Shown: one piece after another, positions 1 through 8,723 of the stretch
How the letters are laid out: every line of letters begins with the position of its first letter
Numbering within the stretch: the first letter of the stretch is position 1
Assembly: GCA_903868595.1 (NCBI GenBank)
Contig: CAIPVV010000025.1
Span: 94,068 to 158,067, forward strand
Direction of reading: 5' to 3'
Length of the DNA stretch: 64,000 bases
From: an uncultured Pseudomonadota bacterium
GTDB lineage: Bacteria > Pseudomonadota > Gammaproteobacteria > Steroidobacterales > Steroidobacteraceae
Notes under the pieces: model-generated
The model's input: the letters and a program-made list of their open reading frames with translations, nothing else
Told to the model about the DNA's origin: nothing
Database searches by the model: none
Translations under genes and position numbers: made by a program

Positions 1-1
1 T

Positions 2-499
<498 letters not shown>

Positions 500-510
500 A
501 AGCCCGGTGG

Positions 511-527
511 GGCGCGCCTAGCGCGCC
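511..527. terminator. Hairpin between convergent murA and degS-like genes
   Basis: GGCGCGC-CTA-GCGCGCC is a perfect 7-bp stem with a 3-base loop. The loop bases CTA are the reverse complement of the TAG stop of the minus-strand protease gene. There is no T tract on either side, so intrinsic termination would depend on the strong GC stem. The position between converging genes suggests a shared terminator. Confidence 0.5.
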
Positions 528-1798
528 GTGGGGGTGTCGATCGCCGTCAGTTCCAGCGAGAACGGCTGCGTGCCGCGGGTGCCGGTGATCTTCACCACGG
601 AGCCCGGCTTGTGGTTGGCAATCTGCACCAGCGTGTCCTGCGAGCCGCGCACGGGTTTGCCGTCGATGGTGAGGATGCGGTCGTTGATCGCCAGGCCCGC
701 GCGCATCGCCGGGGACCCTATATACATGTCGTCGATCACGACGCTGTCGGCCGGGTAGCCCAGTTGGGCGGCGCGCTCCGGCTCCAGCTGCTGCGGCAGG
801 ATCCCGATCCAGCCGCGCACGACGCGGCCCTTCTCCAGGATCTCGCGCATCACGCCGCGCACCAGGTCCACCGGGATGGCCACGCCGATGCCTTCGGCGC
901 CGCGGTTCTTGCCCAGCACGGCGGTGTTGATGCCGATCAGTTCGCCGCGCACGTTCACCAGCGCGCCGCCCGAGTTGCCCTCGTTGATCGCCGCGTCCGT
1001 CTGGATAAAGTTCTCGAAGGTCGCCACGCCAAGCTGCGCCCGCCCGGTGGCGCTGATGATGCCGTGGGTCACGGTCTGCTGCAGGCCCAGCGGGCTGCCG
1101 ATGGCCAGCACGATGTCGCCGACCTGCAGGTGGTCCGAGCGGCCCAGCTGCATCACCGGCAGGCGCGTTAGGCGGATGCGCAGCACGGCAAGGTCCGTGT
1201 CCGGGTCGCGACCCACGACCTCGGCCACGGCGTCACGACCGTCGGCCAGCTGGATCTGGATCTTGTCCGCACCCGCGATGACATGGTTGTTGGTGACGAT
1301 GTGGCCGGCCGAGTCCACCAGCACCCCGGAGCCCAGGCTCTGCTGGACGCGCTGGCGGTAGCGGGGCAGGACTCGGCCCGGGAAGAGCTGCTCCAGCCCG
1401 CTGGGCGGCAGCTGCTCGGTGACTTTCCGCTCGGCGAAGATATTCACCACCGCCGGCGCGCTGGCGCGCACGGCCGGTGCGTAGCTGGCCACCACCGGCA
1501 GCCCGCCCGTCTGCTCCGCCGGGCCGTAGGGCGCGGATAGGGGCGCATCGTCCGGGGTGACGGCCGCGCTGGCGGCCGCCACGCGGGCCTGCGGCGCGGG
1601 CGTCGGGGTGGCGAGGGGCGCCGTGGCGGCGGCCGGCTGCGCCGTCATGGCCCGGGGGGCTTCGCTGCCGGGCCGGTCGGCCGCCTCCCGGCCGAGCAGC
1701 CCCGGCCAGAGCACCACGGCCAGCAAGGCCAGCACCAGTCCGACGGTGACTGACCCGCCCAAAAAGAGCGCTCCGCGTTTGATCTCGTTACCTGTCAT
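518..1798 (-). CDS. DegS/AlgW-like membrane-anchored trypsin-type serine protease with PDZ domain
   Basis: A 426-residue S1C (HtrA) family protease. One membrane anchor spans about residues 10-31. A Pro/Ala-rich linker follows to about residue 115, then the protease domain with the catalytic triad His172 (TNNHVIAGA), Asp202 (DTDLAVLRI) and Ser276 (NEGNSGGAL). One PDZ domain covers about residues 330-420. The single PDZ and N-terminal anchor match DegS/AlgW, the periplasmic proteases that cut the anti-sigma factor RseA/MucA on envelope stress, rather than the two-PDZ DegP. No rseA or rpoE is nearby. The linker between anchor and protease is longer than in E. coli DegS. It diverges from petA with 70 bases between the starts. 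Confidence 0.9.
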   Translation of the reverse strand: MTGNEIKRGALFLGGSVTVGLVLALLAVVLWPGLLGREAADRPGSEAPRAMTAQPAAATAPLATPTPAPQARVAAASAAVTPDDAPLSAPYGPAEQTGGLPVVASYAPAVRASAPAVVNIFAERKVTEQLPPSGLEQLFPGRVLPRYRQRVQQSLGSGVLVDSAGHIVTNNHVIAGADKIQIQLADGRDAVAEVVGRDPDTDLAVLRIRLTRLPVMQLGRSDHLQVGDIVLAIGSPLGLQQTVTHGIISATGRAQLGVATFENFIQTDAAINEGNSGGALVNVRGELIGINTAVLGKNRGAEGIGVAIPVDLVRGVMREILEKGRVVRGWIGILPQQLEPERAAQLGYPADSVVIDDMYIGSPAMRAGLAINDRILTIDGKPVRGSQDTLVQIANHKPGSVVKITGTRGTQPFSLELTAIDTPTAR

Positions 1799-1832
1799 GG
1801 CCTGCAGCGTCCGAAGCCCCGATTCGATCGTG

Positions 1833-1838
1833 TATAAT
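1833..1838 (+). promoter_or_regulatory. Candidate -10 element for petABC
   Basis: A perfect TATAAT lies 31 bases before the petA start, in the short divergent region between the DegS-like gene and petA. No convincing -35 hexamer is seen 16-18 bases upstream, so this is only a candidate. Confidence 0.45.
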
Positions 1839-1868
1839 GCGACAGTTTCCTGTCACGAGCCGATATCC

Positions 1869-2510
1869 ATGAGCGACAACAGCGGCGCCGCAATTCACGG
1901 CAGCCCAGGATCGACTGACGCGGTGGACCAGAGCCGTCGCGGTTTTCTAACCATGGCGACCACAGCCACCGGCATCGTTGGCGCCGCGTTTGCTGCGGTT
2001 CCCTTCATCGCCTCCTGGAGCCCGTCTGAGCGCGCCCGCGCCCTCGGCGCGCCCATCGAGATCGATGTCTCCAAGATCGAGCCCGGCCAGATGGTCACGA
2101 TGACCTGGCGCAAGCAGGCCATCTATGTCGTGCATCGCACGCCGGAGATGATCGCCAAGCTGCCGGGCCATGATGCCAGCTTGAAGGACCCGGCTTCAAA
2201 GGCCTCCGACCAGCCGGCCTATGCCGCCAACGCCAAGCGCGCGGTCCGGGACGATTTCCTGGTGGTGATCGGCAACTGCACGCACCTGGGCTGCCTGCCC
2301 AAGACGCGCTTCGAGCCGGGCCAGCCCGAACTGGGCGCCGACTGGCCGGGTGGTTTCTTCTGCCCCTGCCACGGTTCGCGCTTTGACCTGGCGGGCCGGG
2401 TGTTCAATGGCTCGCCGGCCTCGGTGAACCTGCGTATCCCGCCGTATTCCTTCACCAATGACGCAACGCTGGTCATCGGCCAGGATACCGTCGCCAAGGG
2501 AGCCGCATAA
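1869..2510 (+). CDS. petA: Ubiquinol-cytochrome c reductase, Rieske iron-sulfur subunit
   Basis: The 213-residue Rieske protein of the bc1 complex moves electrons from ubiquinol to cytochrome c1 on the periplasmic side. A twin-arginine stretch, SRRGFLT at residues 22-28, precedes a hydrophobic anchor (about 33-50), as expected for Tat-exported Rieske proteins. The [2Fe-2S] ligands are in CTHLGC (Cys137, His139) and CPCHGSRFD (Cys165, His168), with the partner cysteines 142 and 167 for the disulfide. The ATG at 1869 was chosen over in-frame upstream starts because it gives the normal family length and N-terminus. It is the first gene of petABC; its stop overlaps the petB start (TAATG). Confidence 0.97.
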   Translation: MSDNSGAAIHGSPGSTDAVDQSRRGFLTMATTATGIVGAAFAAVPFIASWSPSERARALGAPIEIDVSKIEPGQMVTMTWRKQAIYVVHRTPEMIAKLPGHDASLKDPASKASDQPAYAANAKRAVRDDFLVVIGNCTHLGCLPKTRFEPGQPELGADWPGGFFCPCHGSRFDLAGRVFNGSPASVNLRIPPYSFTNDATLVIGQDTVAKGAA

Positions 2511-3763
2511 TGGCCGGCAACAATGACAGCCCCCTGCCGGTGCGCACGGGCTTCCTCGGCTGGCTCAACAAGCGCCTGCCGGTCGACGTCTTCGTCCGCA
2601 ACCAGCTGACGGGCTACTACGCGCCGAAGAACTTCAACTTCTGGTACTTCTTCGGCTCCCTGGCCCTGCTCGTGCTGGTGATGCAGCTGCTCACCGGCGT
2701 CTTCCTCACCATGCACTACAAGGTGGGTGAGCTGACGGCCTTCGACTCGGTCGAGTACATCATGCGCGAGGTGCCCTACGGCTGGCTCCTGCGCTACCTG
2801 CACTCCACCGGCGCGTCGGCCTTCTTCATCGTCGTCTACCTGCACATGTTCCGCGCGATGCTATACGGCTCGTACAAATCGCCGCGCGAACTGCTGTGGC
2901 TGTTCGGCATGGTGATCTACCTCGCACTGATGGCCGAGGCCTTCATGGGCTACGTGCTGCCGTGGGGCAACATGTCCTTCTGGGGCGCGCAGGTCATCGT
3001 GAACCTCTTCGGCACGATCCCGGTCATCGGCCCGGGCCTGGTGGAGTGGATCCGCGGGGATTACGGCATCGCCGATGCCACGCTCAACCGCTTCTTCTCG
3101 CTGCACGTGGTCGCCGTGCCGCTCGTCCTGCTGCTGCTGGTGACATTGCACCTGGTGGCGCTGCACGAGTCCGGCTCGAACAACCCTGACGGCGTGGAGA
3201 TCAAGGAGAAGAAGGACGCCAAGGGCAATCCGCTCGACGGCATCCCCTTCCATCCCTACTACACGGTCAAGGACATCGTCGGCGTTGGCGTCTTCCTGAC
3301 GCTGTTCTGCGCGGTGGTGTTCTTCATGCCGACGTTCGGTGGCATCTTCCTGGAGAAGCCGAACTTCGAGATAGCCAACCCGATGTCCACCCCGGAGCAC
3401 ATCGCCCCGGTGTGGTACTTCACGCCGTTCTACGCGATCCTGCGCGCGGTGCCGGACCAGCAGATGGGTGCGCTACTGATGGCGCTGTCCCTGGTCTGCT
3501 TCTTCCTGCTGCCGTGGCTGGACCGCTCGCCGGTCAAGTCCACCCGCTACCGCGGCTGGATCTGGAAGTCGGCGCTGACGATCTTCGTGATCTCCTTCAT
3601 CGGGCTGGGCTACCTGGGCCTGGAGCCGCCGTCGGGGTTGTACACGATGCTCGCCCGGATCTTCTCGGTGACCTACTTCGCGTTCTTCGTGCTGATGCCT
3701 TGGTATTCGAAGATCGATCCCGTGAAGCCGGTGCCTGAACGAGTGACTAACGACCATGGTTGA
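2510..3763 (+). CDS. petB: Ubiquinol-cytochrome c reductase, cytochrome b subunit
   Basis: This 417-residue integral membrane subunit carries the two b-type hemes and the Qo and Qi quinone sites. Paired histidines that bind heme are visible in LRYLHSTGA and VYLHMFRAM (helix B) and in FFSLHVVAVP and TLHLVALHESG (helix D). The Qo-site signature reads PVWYF rather than PEWYF, a variant known from other beta- and gammaproteobacterial enzymes. Eight hydrophobic helices can be traced. The length is that of a full-length bacterial cytochrome b, not the split b6 / subunit IV form. It overlaps petA by one base and petC by eight. Confidence 0.97.
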   Translation: MAGNNDSPLPVRTGFLGWLNKRLPVDVFVRNQLTGYYAPKNFNFWYFFGSLALLVLVMQLLTGVFLTMHYKVGELTAFDSVEYIMREVPYGWLLRYLHSTGASAFFIVVYLHMFRAMLYGSYKSPRELLWLFGMVIYLALMAEAFMGYVLPWGNMSFWGAQVIVNLFGTIPVIGPGLVEWIRGDYGIADATLNRFFSLHVVAVPLVLLLLVTLHLVALHESGSNNPDGVEIKEKKDAKGNPLDGIPFHPYYTVKDIVGVGVFLTLFCAVVFFMPTFGGIFLEKPNFEIANPMSTPEHIAPVWYFTPFYAILRAVPDQQMGALLMALSLVCFFLLPWLDRSPVKSTRYRGWIWKSALTIFVISFIGLGYLGLEPPSGLYTMLARIFSVTYFAFFVLMPWYSKIDPVKPVPERVTNDHG

Positions 3764-4577
3764 ATCACTGATGCACCGTAACCCCCTGGGCCGCACCGCC
3801 GGCCGCCTCGCAATGGTCGGCGCCAGTCTCGCACTGGGCGTCGTGCTGCTCTGCTCCCCCGCAGTGCGTGCGGCCGAGACCGCCGCCGCGGGTGAGGCGG
3901 AACATGCCGTGGAATGGAAGAGCTGGAAGGCCGGCAATTCCATTGCCGATACAGCCTCGCTGCAGCGAGGCGCGGCCAACTTCACCAACTACTGCCTCGG
4001 GTGCCATTCGCTGAAGTACCTGCGCTACGAGCGCCTGGGTAAGGATCTGAACATCTCGCCGGAGCTGCTGCGCAAGAACCTGATGCCTGCGGCCGCCAAG
4101 CCGACGGATTACATCCTGAGCAGCTTCCCGAAGGCCGACGGTGAGGCCTGGTTCGGCCGCTCGCCGCCGGACCTGTCGCTGATTACGCGCTCCAAGGGCA
4201 CGGACTACGTCTACCAGTTCCTCAAGACGTTCTACGTGGACGACTCGCGTCCCACCCACAGCAACAACCTGGCCCTGGAGGGCGCTGCCATGCCGGCCGT
4301 GCTGTCGGACCTGGAAGGCGTGAAGCGCGCCGTGTTCAGCAGCGCGACGGGCGGGGAAGGCAAGATGCTGGAGCGCTTCGAGCAGGTGGCTCCCGGCCAG
4401 CTGACTGCGGCCCAGTACGATGCCTTCGTGCGCGACACCGCGAACTTCCTGCAGTATGTCGGCGAGCCGACGCAGGTCGAGCGCGAAGGCCTGGGCATCT
4501 GGGTTGTCCTGTTCCTGTTGGTGTTCACCTGGTTCGCGTGGCTGCTGAAGCGCGAATACTGGAAAGATGTCCACTAG
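3756..4577 (+). CDS. petC: Ubiquinol-cytochrome c reductase, cytochrome c1 subunit
   Basis: A 273-residue cytochrome c1. A signal peptide covers about residues 1-40, and the c-type heme site is CLGCH with Cys80, Cys83 and His84. A methionine in the region AALEGAAMPAVLSD is the likely sixth ligand (family inference). A C-terminal transmembrane helix, around GIWVVLFLLVFTWFAWLL, anchors it in the inner membrane, leaving a short positively charged tail. The start at 3756 overlaps petB by eight bases; an ATG at 3771 is an alternative that would shorten only the signal peptide. It completes the petABC operon and is followed by a strong hairpin. Confidence 0.96.
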   Translation: MVESLMHRNPLGRTAGRLAMVGASLALGVVLLCSPAVRAAETAAAGEAEHAVEWKSWKAGNSIADTASLQRGAANFTNYCLGCHSLKYLRYERLGKDLNISPELLRKNLMPAAAKPTDYILSSFPKADGEAWFGRSPPDLSLITRSKGTDYVYQFLKTFYVDDSRPTHSNNLALEGAAMPAVLSDLEGVKRAVFSSATGGEGKMLERFEQVAPGQLTAAQYDAFVRDTANFLQYVGEPTQVEREGLGIWVVLFLLVFTWFAWLLKREYWKDVH

Positions 4578-4613
4578 GACGTCTGCCGGCTGGCGCAGCA
4601 GCCGTTGATCGAA

Positions 4614-4635
4614 GGTCCCCGCTACGGCGGGGACC
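4614..4635 (+). terminator. Hairpin after petABC
   Basis: GGTCCCCGC and GCGGGGACC form a perfect 9-bp stem closed by a TACG tetraloop on a C-G pair, a very stable fold. It is followed by CCCCTCTC rather than a T tract. It lies 37 bases after the petC stop and before the sspA leader. Confidence 0.6.
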
Positions 4636-4692
4636 CCCTCTCACTTTGCTGTGCCTGTCCGATGATTTGAACTCTCCAAGGAGAACACTCTG

Positions 4693-5316
4693 GTGTCGAG
4701 TCGACGTTCCATCATGACGCTGTTCTCGTCGCCAACGGATCCTGCCAGTCACCGCACGCGCATCGTGCTGAGTGAGAAGGGCATCGAGATCGAGGTGGTC
4801 AGCGTAACGCCTGGCCGCTTCCCCGAGGATCTGCTCGACCTGAACCCCGACCATGCCCTGCCCACGCTGGTCGATCGCGACCTCGTGCTCTACGACTCGC
4901 GCGTCATCATGGAATACCTGGATGAGCGCTTCCCTCATCCGCCGCTGATGCCGGTCGACCCGGTGTCCCGCGCCCAGTTCCGCCTCGCCCTGCATCGCAT
5001 CGAGCGGGACTGGTACGGACTGGCCGCGCAGATCGACAAGGAAGGGCAGGGCAAGGGCGGCGCCAAGCTGCGCAGCGACCTGCGCGACCTGGTGCTGCAG
5101 ACCACCGACTTCTTCAAGGTGAAGCCGTACTTCCTGAGCGATGACTTCTCGCTCGTGGATGCGAGCATCGCGCCCATCCTGTGGCGCCTGCCGCACTACG
5201 AGATCGAGATTCCCAAGGACAACATCGCGTTGCTGAAGTACCAGGCGCGGGTATTCGCCCGGCCGGCCTTCCGCGCGAGCCTGTCCGAGCAGGAAAGGGA
5301 GATGCGCTTTGCCTGA
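4693..5316 (+). CDS. sspA: Stringent starvation protein A, glutathione S-transferase fold
   Basis: A 207-residue SspA homologue. In enterics SspA binds RNA polymerase and supports acid and stationary-phase survival; it has the GST fold but no known transferase activity. The N-terminal thioredoxin-like part carries LVDRDLVLYDSRVIMEYLDE, followed by the all-helical domain from about residue 90. A GTG start at 4693 is preferred over the ATG at 4714 because AAGGAG lies nine bases before it (4678-4683) and the extra seven residues align with the E. coli N-terminus before MTLFSxPTD. sspB follows with an 8-base overlap, the usual pairing. Confidence 0.93.
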   Translation: MSSRRSIMTLFSSPTDPASHRTRIVLSEKGIEIEVVSVTPGRFPEDLLDLNPDHALPTLVDRDLVLYDSRVIMEYLDERFPHPPLMPVDPVSRAQFRLALHRIERDWYGLAAQIDKEGQGKGGAKLRSDLRDLVLQTTDFFKVKPYFLSDDFSLVDASIAPILWRLPHYEIEIPKDNIALLKYQARVFARPAFRASLSEQEREMRFA

Positions 5317-5740
5317 GCTCTCGCGGCGCCCGTACCTGCTCCGCGCGATGCATGAATGGATGATCGACTGCGGCCATACGCCGCATGCGATCGTCGATGC
5401 GTCGCAGGAAGGGGTGCAGGTGCCGCAGGCCTTCGTAACCGACGGGAGGATCGTGCTGAACCTCTCGCCGAATGCGACGCAGGCGCTGCTCATCGGTCCG
5501 GACGTCATGGAATTCAACGCCCGTTTCTCGGGTGTCAGCCACTACATCCGCGTGCCCCTGAACGCCATCCTGGGCATCTACGCCCGCGAGACGGGCGAGG
5601 GCATGGTGTTTGCGGAGGACGGTGCGCAACCGGACGGCGAGCCGGATCCGAATGCGCCGCCGCGACCCCCGACCGCCCCCAAGCCTGCCCCCACGACCCC
5701 GACGCCGTCCAAGCGTCCGTCGCTCAAGGTCGTCAAGTAA
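5309..5740 (+). CDS. sspB: ClpXP protease specificity-enhancing factor SspB
   Basis: A 143-residue adaptor that tethers ssrA-tagged and other substrates to ClpXP. The folded domain runs from RRPYLLRAMHEWMIDCG to IYARETGEGMVF, matching E. coli SspB closely. An acidic/proline-rich flexible linker follows. The C-terminus SKRPSLKVVK is the short hydrophobic/basic tail that docks on the ClpX zinc-binding domain. The start is a TTG inside the end of sspA, supported by GGAAAGGGAG just upstream and by homology; the next ATG (5348) would remove conserved residues. It is translationally coupled to sspA. Confidence 0.93.
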   Translation: MPELSRRPYLLRAMHEWMIDCGHTPHAIVDASQEGVQVPQAFVTDGRIVLNLSPNATQALLIGPDVMEFNARFSGVSHYIRVPLNAILGIYARETGEGMVFAEDGAQPDGEPDPNAPPRPPTAPKPAPTTPTPSKRPSLKVVK

Positions 5741-5833
5741 GCCCCTGCGGCTCGCCGGGCATCGGCCCGTTGAGCCCAGTGTGTTCAGGCGGGCACGAGA
5801 AGCACGACCTTCAGGGTCCGGCCGCTGTGCGAC

Positions 5834-6058
5834 GTGCAGGGGGGATTGCGCCTACCCGCAGCGGCCGCGCTGCCGTCTGCCGCGGGCCGCTTCCAGCTGA
5901 TCGCCACCCGCTGCAGCGCGCACCACGGGCTGCACGGGGGCGCTGCGCTGCGCGCGCTGCACGCGCTGCAGGCAGCCGCTTCGCGCAAGGCATGGGAGCG
6001 CCTGCAGCGGGAGCCCGATGGGTCGGTCAGCCGGCGGGTTGGCCTATACTGGGCCTAG
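5834..6058 (+). CDS. Possible small protein, unknown
   Basis: A GTG-started frame of 74 codons, rich in Ala, Leu and Arg, ending in EPDGSVSRRVGLYWA. The C-terminal half reads like a genuine helical protein, but the whole region is GC-rich, where chance frames are common. There is no good ribosome binding site and I recognise no family. It could equally be a remnant of an older gene. Confidence 0.25.
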   Translation: MQGGLRLPAAAALPSAAGRFQLIATRCSAHHGLHGGAALRALHALQAAASRKAWERLQREPDGSVSRRVGLYWA

Positions 6059-6105
6059 GCGACCCGGGGGCTTGCGCTGGCGTGACCCCGGTAAACGGTG
6101 AGGTC

Positions 6106-6111
6106 AGGAGG
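6106..6111 (+). promoter_or_regulatory. Ribosome binding site that fixes the TTG start of the Rieske oxygenase
   Basis: A full AGGAGG lies seven bases before TTG 6119. A longer frame begins at GTG 6098, but that start would place this Shine-Dalgarno sequence inside the coding region, so TTG is preferred. Confidence 0.7.
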
Positions 6112-6118
6112 GGGGCTA

Positions 6119-7165
6119 TTGAACGCGACGAGTAACGCATTTCCTCAAGGCCGCTGGTGGGTCGCCGGTTTCGCCTGGGAGCTGGGCGAGAAGCCGCTGG
6201 CGCGCACCTTCCTGGATCACGCGATGGTGTTGTTCCGCACGCCCGATGGTGCGGTATCGGCGCTGGAGGATCGCTGCTGCCACAAGGAGTTGCCGCTCTC
6301 CATGGGAGCGGTGGAGCCCCGTGGCCTGCGCTGTGGCTACCACGGGCTGCTGTTTGATCACGGTGGCGGCTGCATCGAGGTGCCTGGCCTGGAGCGCATC
6401 CCCGGGCGGGCCCGGGTGCGCGCCTACCCGCTGCGTGAACGTGACCAGATCCTGTGGGTGTGGATCGGTGCGCAGGACGCGTCACCGCGCGATGAACCGC
6501 CTGCGTATTCCTTCCACAGCGACCCGCGCTACACGTTCGGGGGCGATGCCTTCCACTACGATGCCCCGTACCAGCTGATCCACGACAACGTGCTGGACCT
6601 CAGCCACCTGGGCTACGTGCACCTGAAGACCATCGGCGGCAACCCCGGCGTGCACACGAGCGCCCAGCTCATCACCACCTCGACGCCCAACCGCGTGCGG
6701 GTCGTGCGCTGGATGCCGAACTCCGCGCCGCCCCCGACCTACACCGCAGCCTGGCCGTTCAGGGGCGCGGTGGACCGGTGGCAGGAAGTGGACTTCAGTC
6801 TCTCGCACTGCGAGATCTGGACCGGTGCCATGGATGCCGGCAGCGGCAGCCTCGAGGATCCCCAGCGGGGCGGCTTCCACATGCGCGGATTCCACGGCGT
6901 GACACCGGAGACCGCCCACACCGCGCACTACTTCTGGACCGTCGCCACCAATCCGCATCCCGACAAGCAGGATGTCACGCAGCTGGTCGTGCAGCAGACG
7001 GCGCTCACCTTCGAGGAGGACAAGGTGGTGATCGAGGCGCAGTGGCGCAACCAGTGCCGCTTCCCGGGCCGCTCGCAGCTCTATATCCCCATCGACGACG
7101 GCCCGACGCGGGCCCGGCGGATGATCGACGCACTGCTGCGGGAGGATGCAGCGGTCACGCGCTGA
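6119..7165 (+). CDS. Rieske non-heme iron oxygenase, aromatic ring-hydroxylating / demethylase type
   Basis: A 348-residue oxygenase alpha subunit. The Rieske [2Fe-2S] ligands are Cys53-x-His55 (CCH) and Cys72-x-x-His75 (CGYH). The mononuclear iron site follows in DLSHLGYVH with the D-x2-H-x4-H pattern. Length and layout resemble the VanA (vanillate O-demethylase) / phthalate dioxygenase group, which act with a separate reductase. No reductase gene is adjacent, so the electron donor must be encoded elsewhere. The exact substrate cannot be read from the sequence. It stands alone, 378 bases after sspB and convergent with the carboxylesterase gene. Confidence 0.88.
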   Translation: MNATSNAFPQGRWWVAGFAWELGEKPLARTFLDHAMVLFRTPDGAVSALEDRCCHKELPLSMGAVEPRGLRCGYHGLLFDHGGGCIEVPGLERIPGRARVRAYPLRERDQILWVWIGAQDASPRDEPPAYSFHSDPRYTFGGDAFHYDAPYQLIHDNVLDLSHLGYVHLKTIGGNPGVHTSAQLITTSTPNRVRVVRWMPNSAPPPTYTAAWPFRGAVDRWQEVDFSLSHCEIWTGAMDAGSGSLEDPQRGGFHMRGFHGVTPETAHTAHYFWTVATNPHPDKQDVTQLVVQQTALTFEEDKVVIEAQWRNQCRFPGRSQLYIPIDDGPTRARRMIDALLREDAAVTR

Positions 7166-7227
7166 AGGCGAACGGCCCTGCGACGCGATCGGTTTGCAGG
7201 GCAAAGTCCCCTCGGCGCGCGGCGCCC

Positions 7228-8712
7228 TTAGTGCCGCTGTGCCGCGTCCGCCACCGCGGCGGCCTCCGCGGCATCGACCTCGGCCTTGCGCGGATCCACG
7301 CCGCCAACGGCGGTGCCGTCCTTGCTGAGCTCCAGGAGCAATGCGCCGCTGGCCGTCTGCCGCGGCCAGGTCGGCAGGCCGGCGCCGTTGGGATCGCCCT
7401 TCTTCACGAAGTTCGCCAGATACGTGGCTGCAAGCTTGCCGGTCGCGGCGTCCTGGGGCGAGAGATTGGCACCGTACTTGGCGGCCACTGTGTTGAAGAA
7501 GAACGGGATGTCGCTGGCGTGCGGCGCGCCATTCTTGGTTTCCGCGGCCACCGAGTCCGCGATGTAGGAGAAGCGGTACAGGTAGCTGTTGAGTCCTTGC
7601 TGCGCAAACAGGCGGGACACGTAGCGCGCCGGCTCGCCCATTACCGTGTCTCCACCGATGTCGCCGCTGGTGGAGCCGACCAGGAGGTCCGCGCGGTTGA
7701 ACTTGCCGGTGACGTAGAGCTTGTCCGGCGCGCTGCTGACGATGCGGCCGTCGCGCATGGGTCCGCTGTAGGTCGGTGCGGCCTTATCCATGCGTCCCAT
7801 CGTCGCGATGTTGAGGCCTGCCACGACCTGGTCCGCCGGCAGGGCGCGCAGCTTGGCCAGAGCGGCCGCATCCTTGCCCTGGATGCCGACGCTGGCTGCG
7901 AAGTTCAGGCCAATGCGCTCGCCCGATGGCAGGCCCGGCCTGTCGGCCTTGATGTCGCGCTCGCCCATGAGGCTGCCGCGTCCGCCGCCGGACTGCACCA
8001 CTGCGCGCTGGAAGAGGCCCTTGGCCGCAGGCGCGGCCAGCAGCATGTGCACCGAGCCGCCACCGGCCGATTCCCCCACGATGGTGACCTGCGAGGCGTC
8101 GCCGCCGAAGCGCGCGACGTTGTGACGCACCCAGTGCAGCGCCAGCAGCTGGTCCAGGTAGGCGTAGTTGCCCAGCGGTTCGCGGCCGTGTTTCTCCGCG
8201 CTCAGCGCCGGATGCGCGAAGAACCCAAAGCGCCCCAGGCGATAGTTGAAGCTCACGAAGACCACGCCCTGGCGTGCAAATTCGCTGCCGTCGTAGACGG
8301 CCGGCGAGGAGCCGCCGTTGACGAAGCCGCCTCCGTAGATCCACACCAGGACCGGTGCCTTGCGGGTCTGGGGGTTGGCCGGACGCCAGACGTTCATCAC
8401 AAGGCAGTCCTCGGCAGGCTCGGTGCCCAGTGGCGCCGCGTCGCTGGGGAAAGGCAGCTGCATGCAGTCATGGCCCGGCTGGTTGGCCTCGCGCACGCCC
8501 TGCCATGGCATCACCGGCTGCGGCGCGCGCCAGCGCAGGTTGCCGACCGGCGGCTGCGCGAACGGGATGCCCTTGAACGACAGCACGTCCCCGTCCACGA
8601 CGCCCCGTATGCGTCCCCCCGTCACCCTGACGGTGCTCACGTCGGTGGCCGCCCGGGTGGCTGCACTGCCCAGGGTCAGCGCGAGCAGGAGTATTGCCGT
8701 GGCGGTGCGCAT
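7228..8712 (-). CDS. Type B carboxylesterase, exported
   Basis: A 494-residue alpha/beta-hydrolase of the carboxylesterase/p-nitrobenzyl esterase family with an N-terminal signal peptide (about residues 1-21), hence probably periplasmic. The nucleophile is Ser215 in GESAGG; the oxyanion hole is GGGF at 127-130; the likely catalytic His is in GAPHASDIPF near residue 405. The paired cysteines in GHDCMQLP and EDCLVMNVW form the first disulfide of the family. It lies 11 bases downstream of the GH3 gene, with GAGG before its ATG, so the two are probably one operon. The pairing suggests removal of acyl or feruloyl groups from a glycoside, which is an inference. Confidence 0.9.
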   Translation of the reverse strand: MRTATAILLLALTLGSAATRAATDVSTVRVTGGRIRGVVDGDVLSFKGIPFAQPPVGNLRWRAPQPVMPWQGVREANQPGHDCMQLPFPSDAAPLGTEPAEDCLVMNVWRPANPQTRKAPVLVWIYGGGFVNGGSSPAVYDGSEFARQGVVFVSFNYRLGRFGFFAHPALSAEKHGREPLGNYAYLDQLLALHWVRHNVARFGGDASQVTIVGESAGGGSVHMLLAAPAAKGLFQRAVVQSGGGRGSLMGERDIKADRPGLPSGERIGLNFAASVGIQGKDAAALAKLRALPADQVVAGLNIATMGRMDKAAPTYSGPMRDGRIVSSAPDKLYVTGKFNRADLLVGSTSGDIGGDTVMGEPARYVSRLFAQQGLNSYLYRFSYIADSVAAETKNGAPHASDIPFFFNTVAAKYGANLSPQDAATGKLAATYLANFVKKGDPNGAGLPTWPRQTASGALLLELSKDGTAVGGVDPRKAEVDAAEAAAVADAAQRH

Positions 8713-8723
8713 GGCGAGGTCCT

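Larger units (their letters stand above)
5741..6118. other. Gene-poor spacer between sspB and the Rieske oxygenase
   Basis: These 378 bases hold no recognised gene. They contain one doubtful small open frame (5834-6058) and, near the end, a TATACT hexamer (6045-6050) that could be a -10 element for the oxygenase, though no clear -35 is seen. Confidence 0.5.
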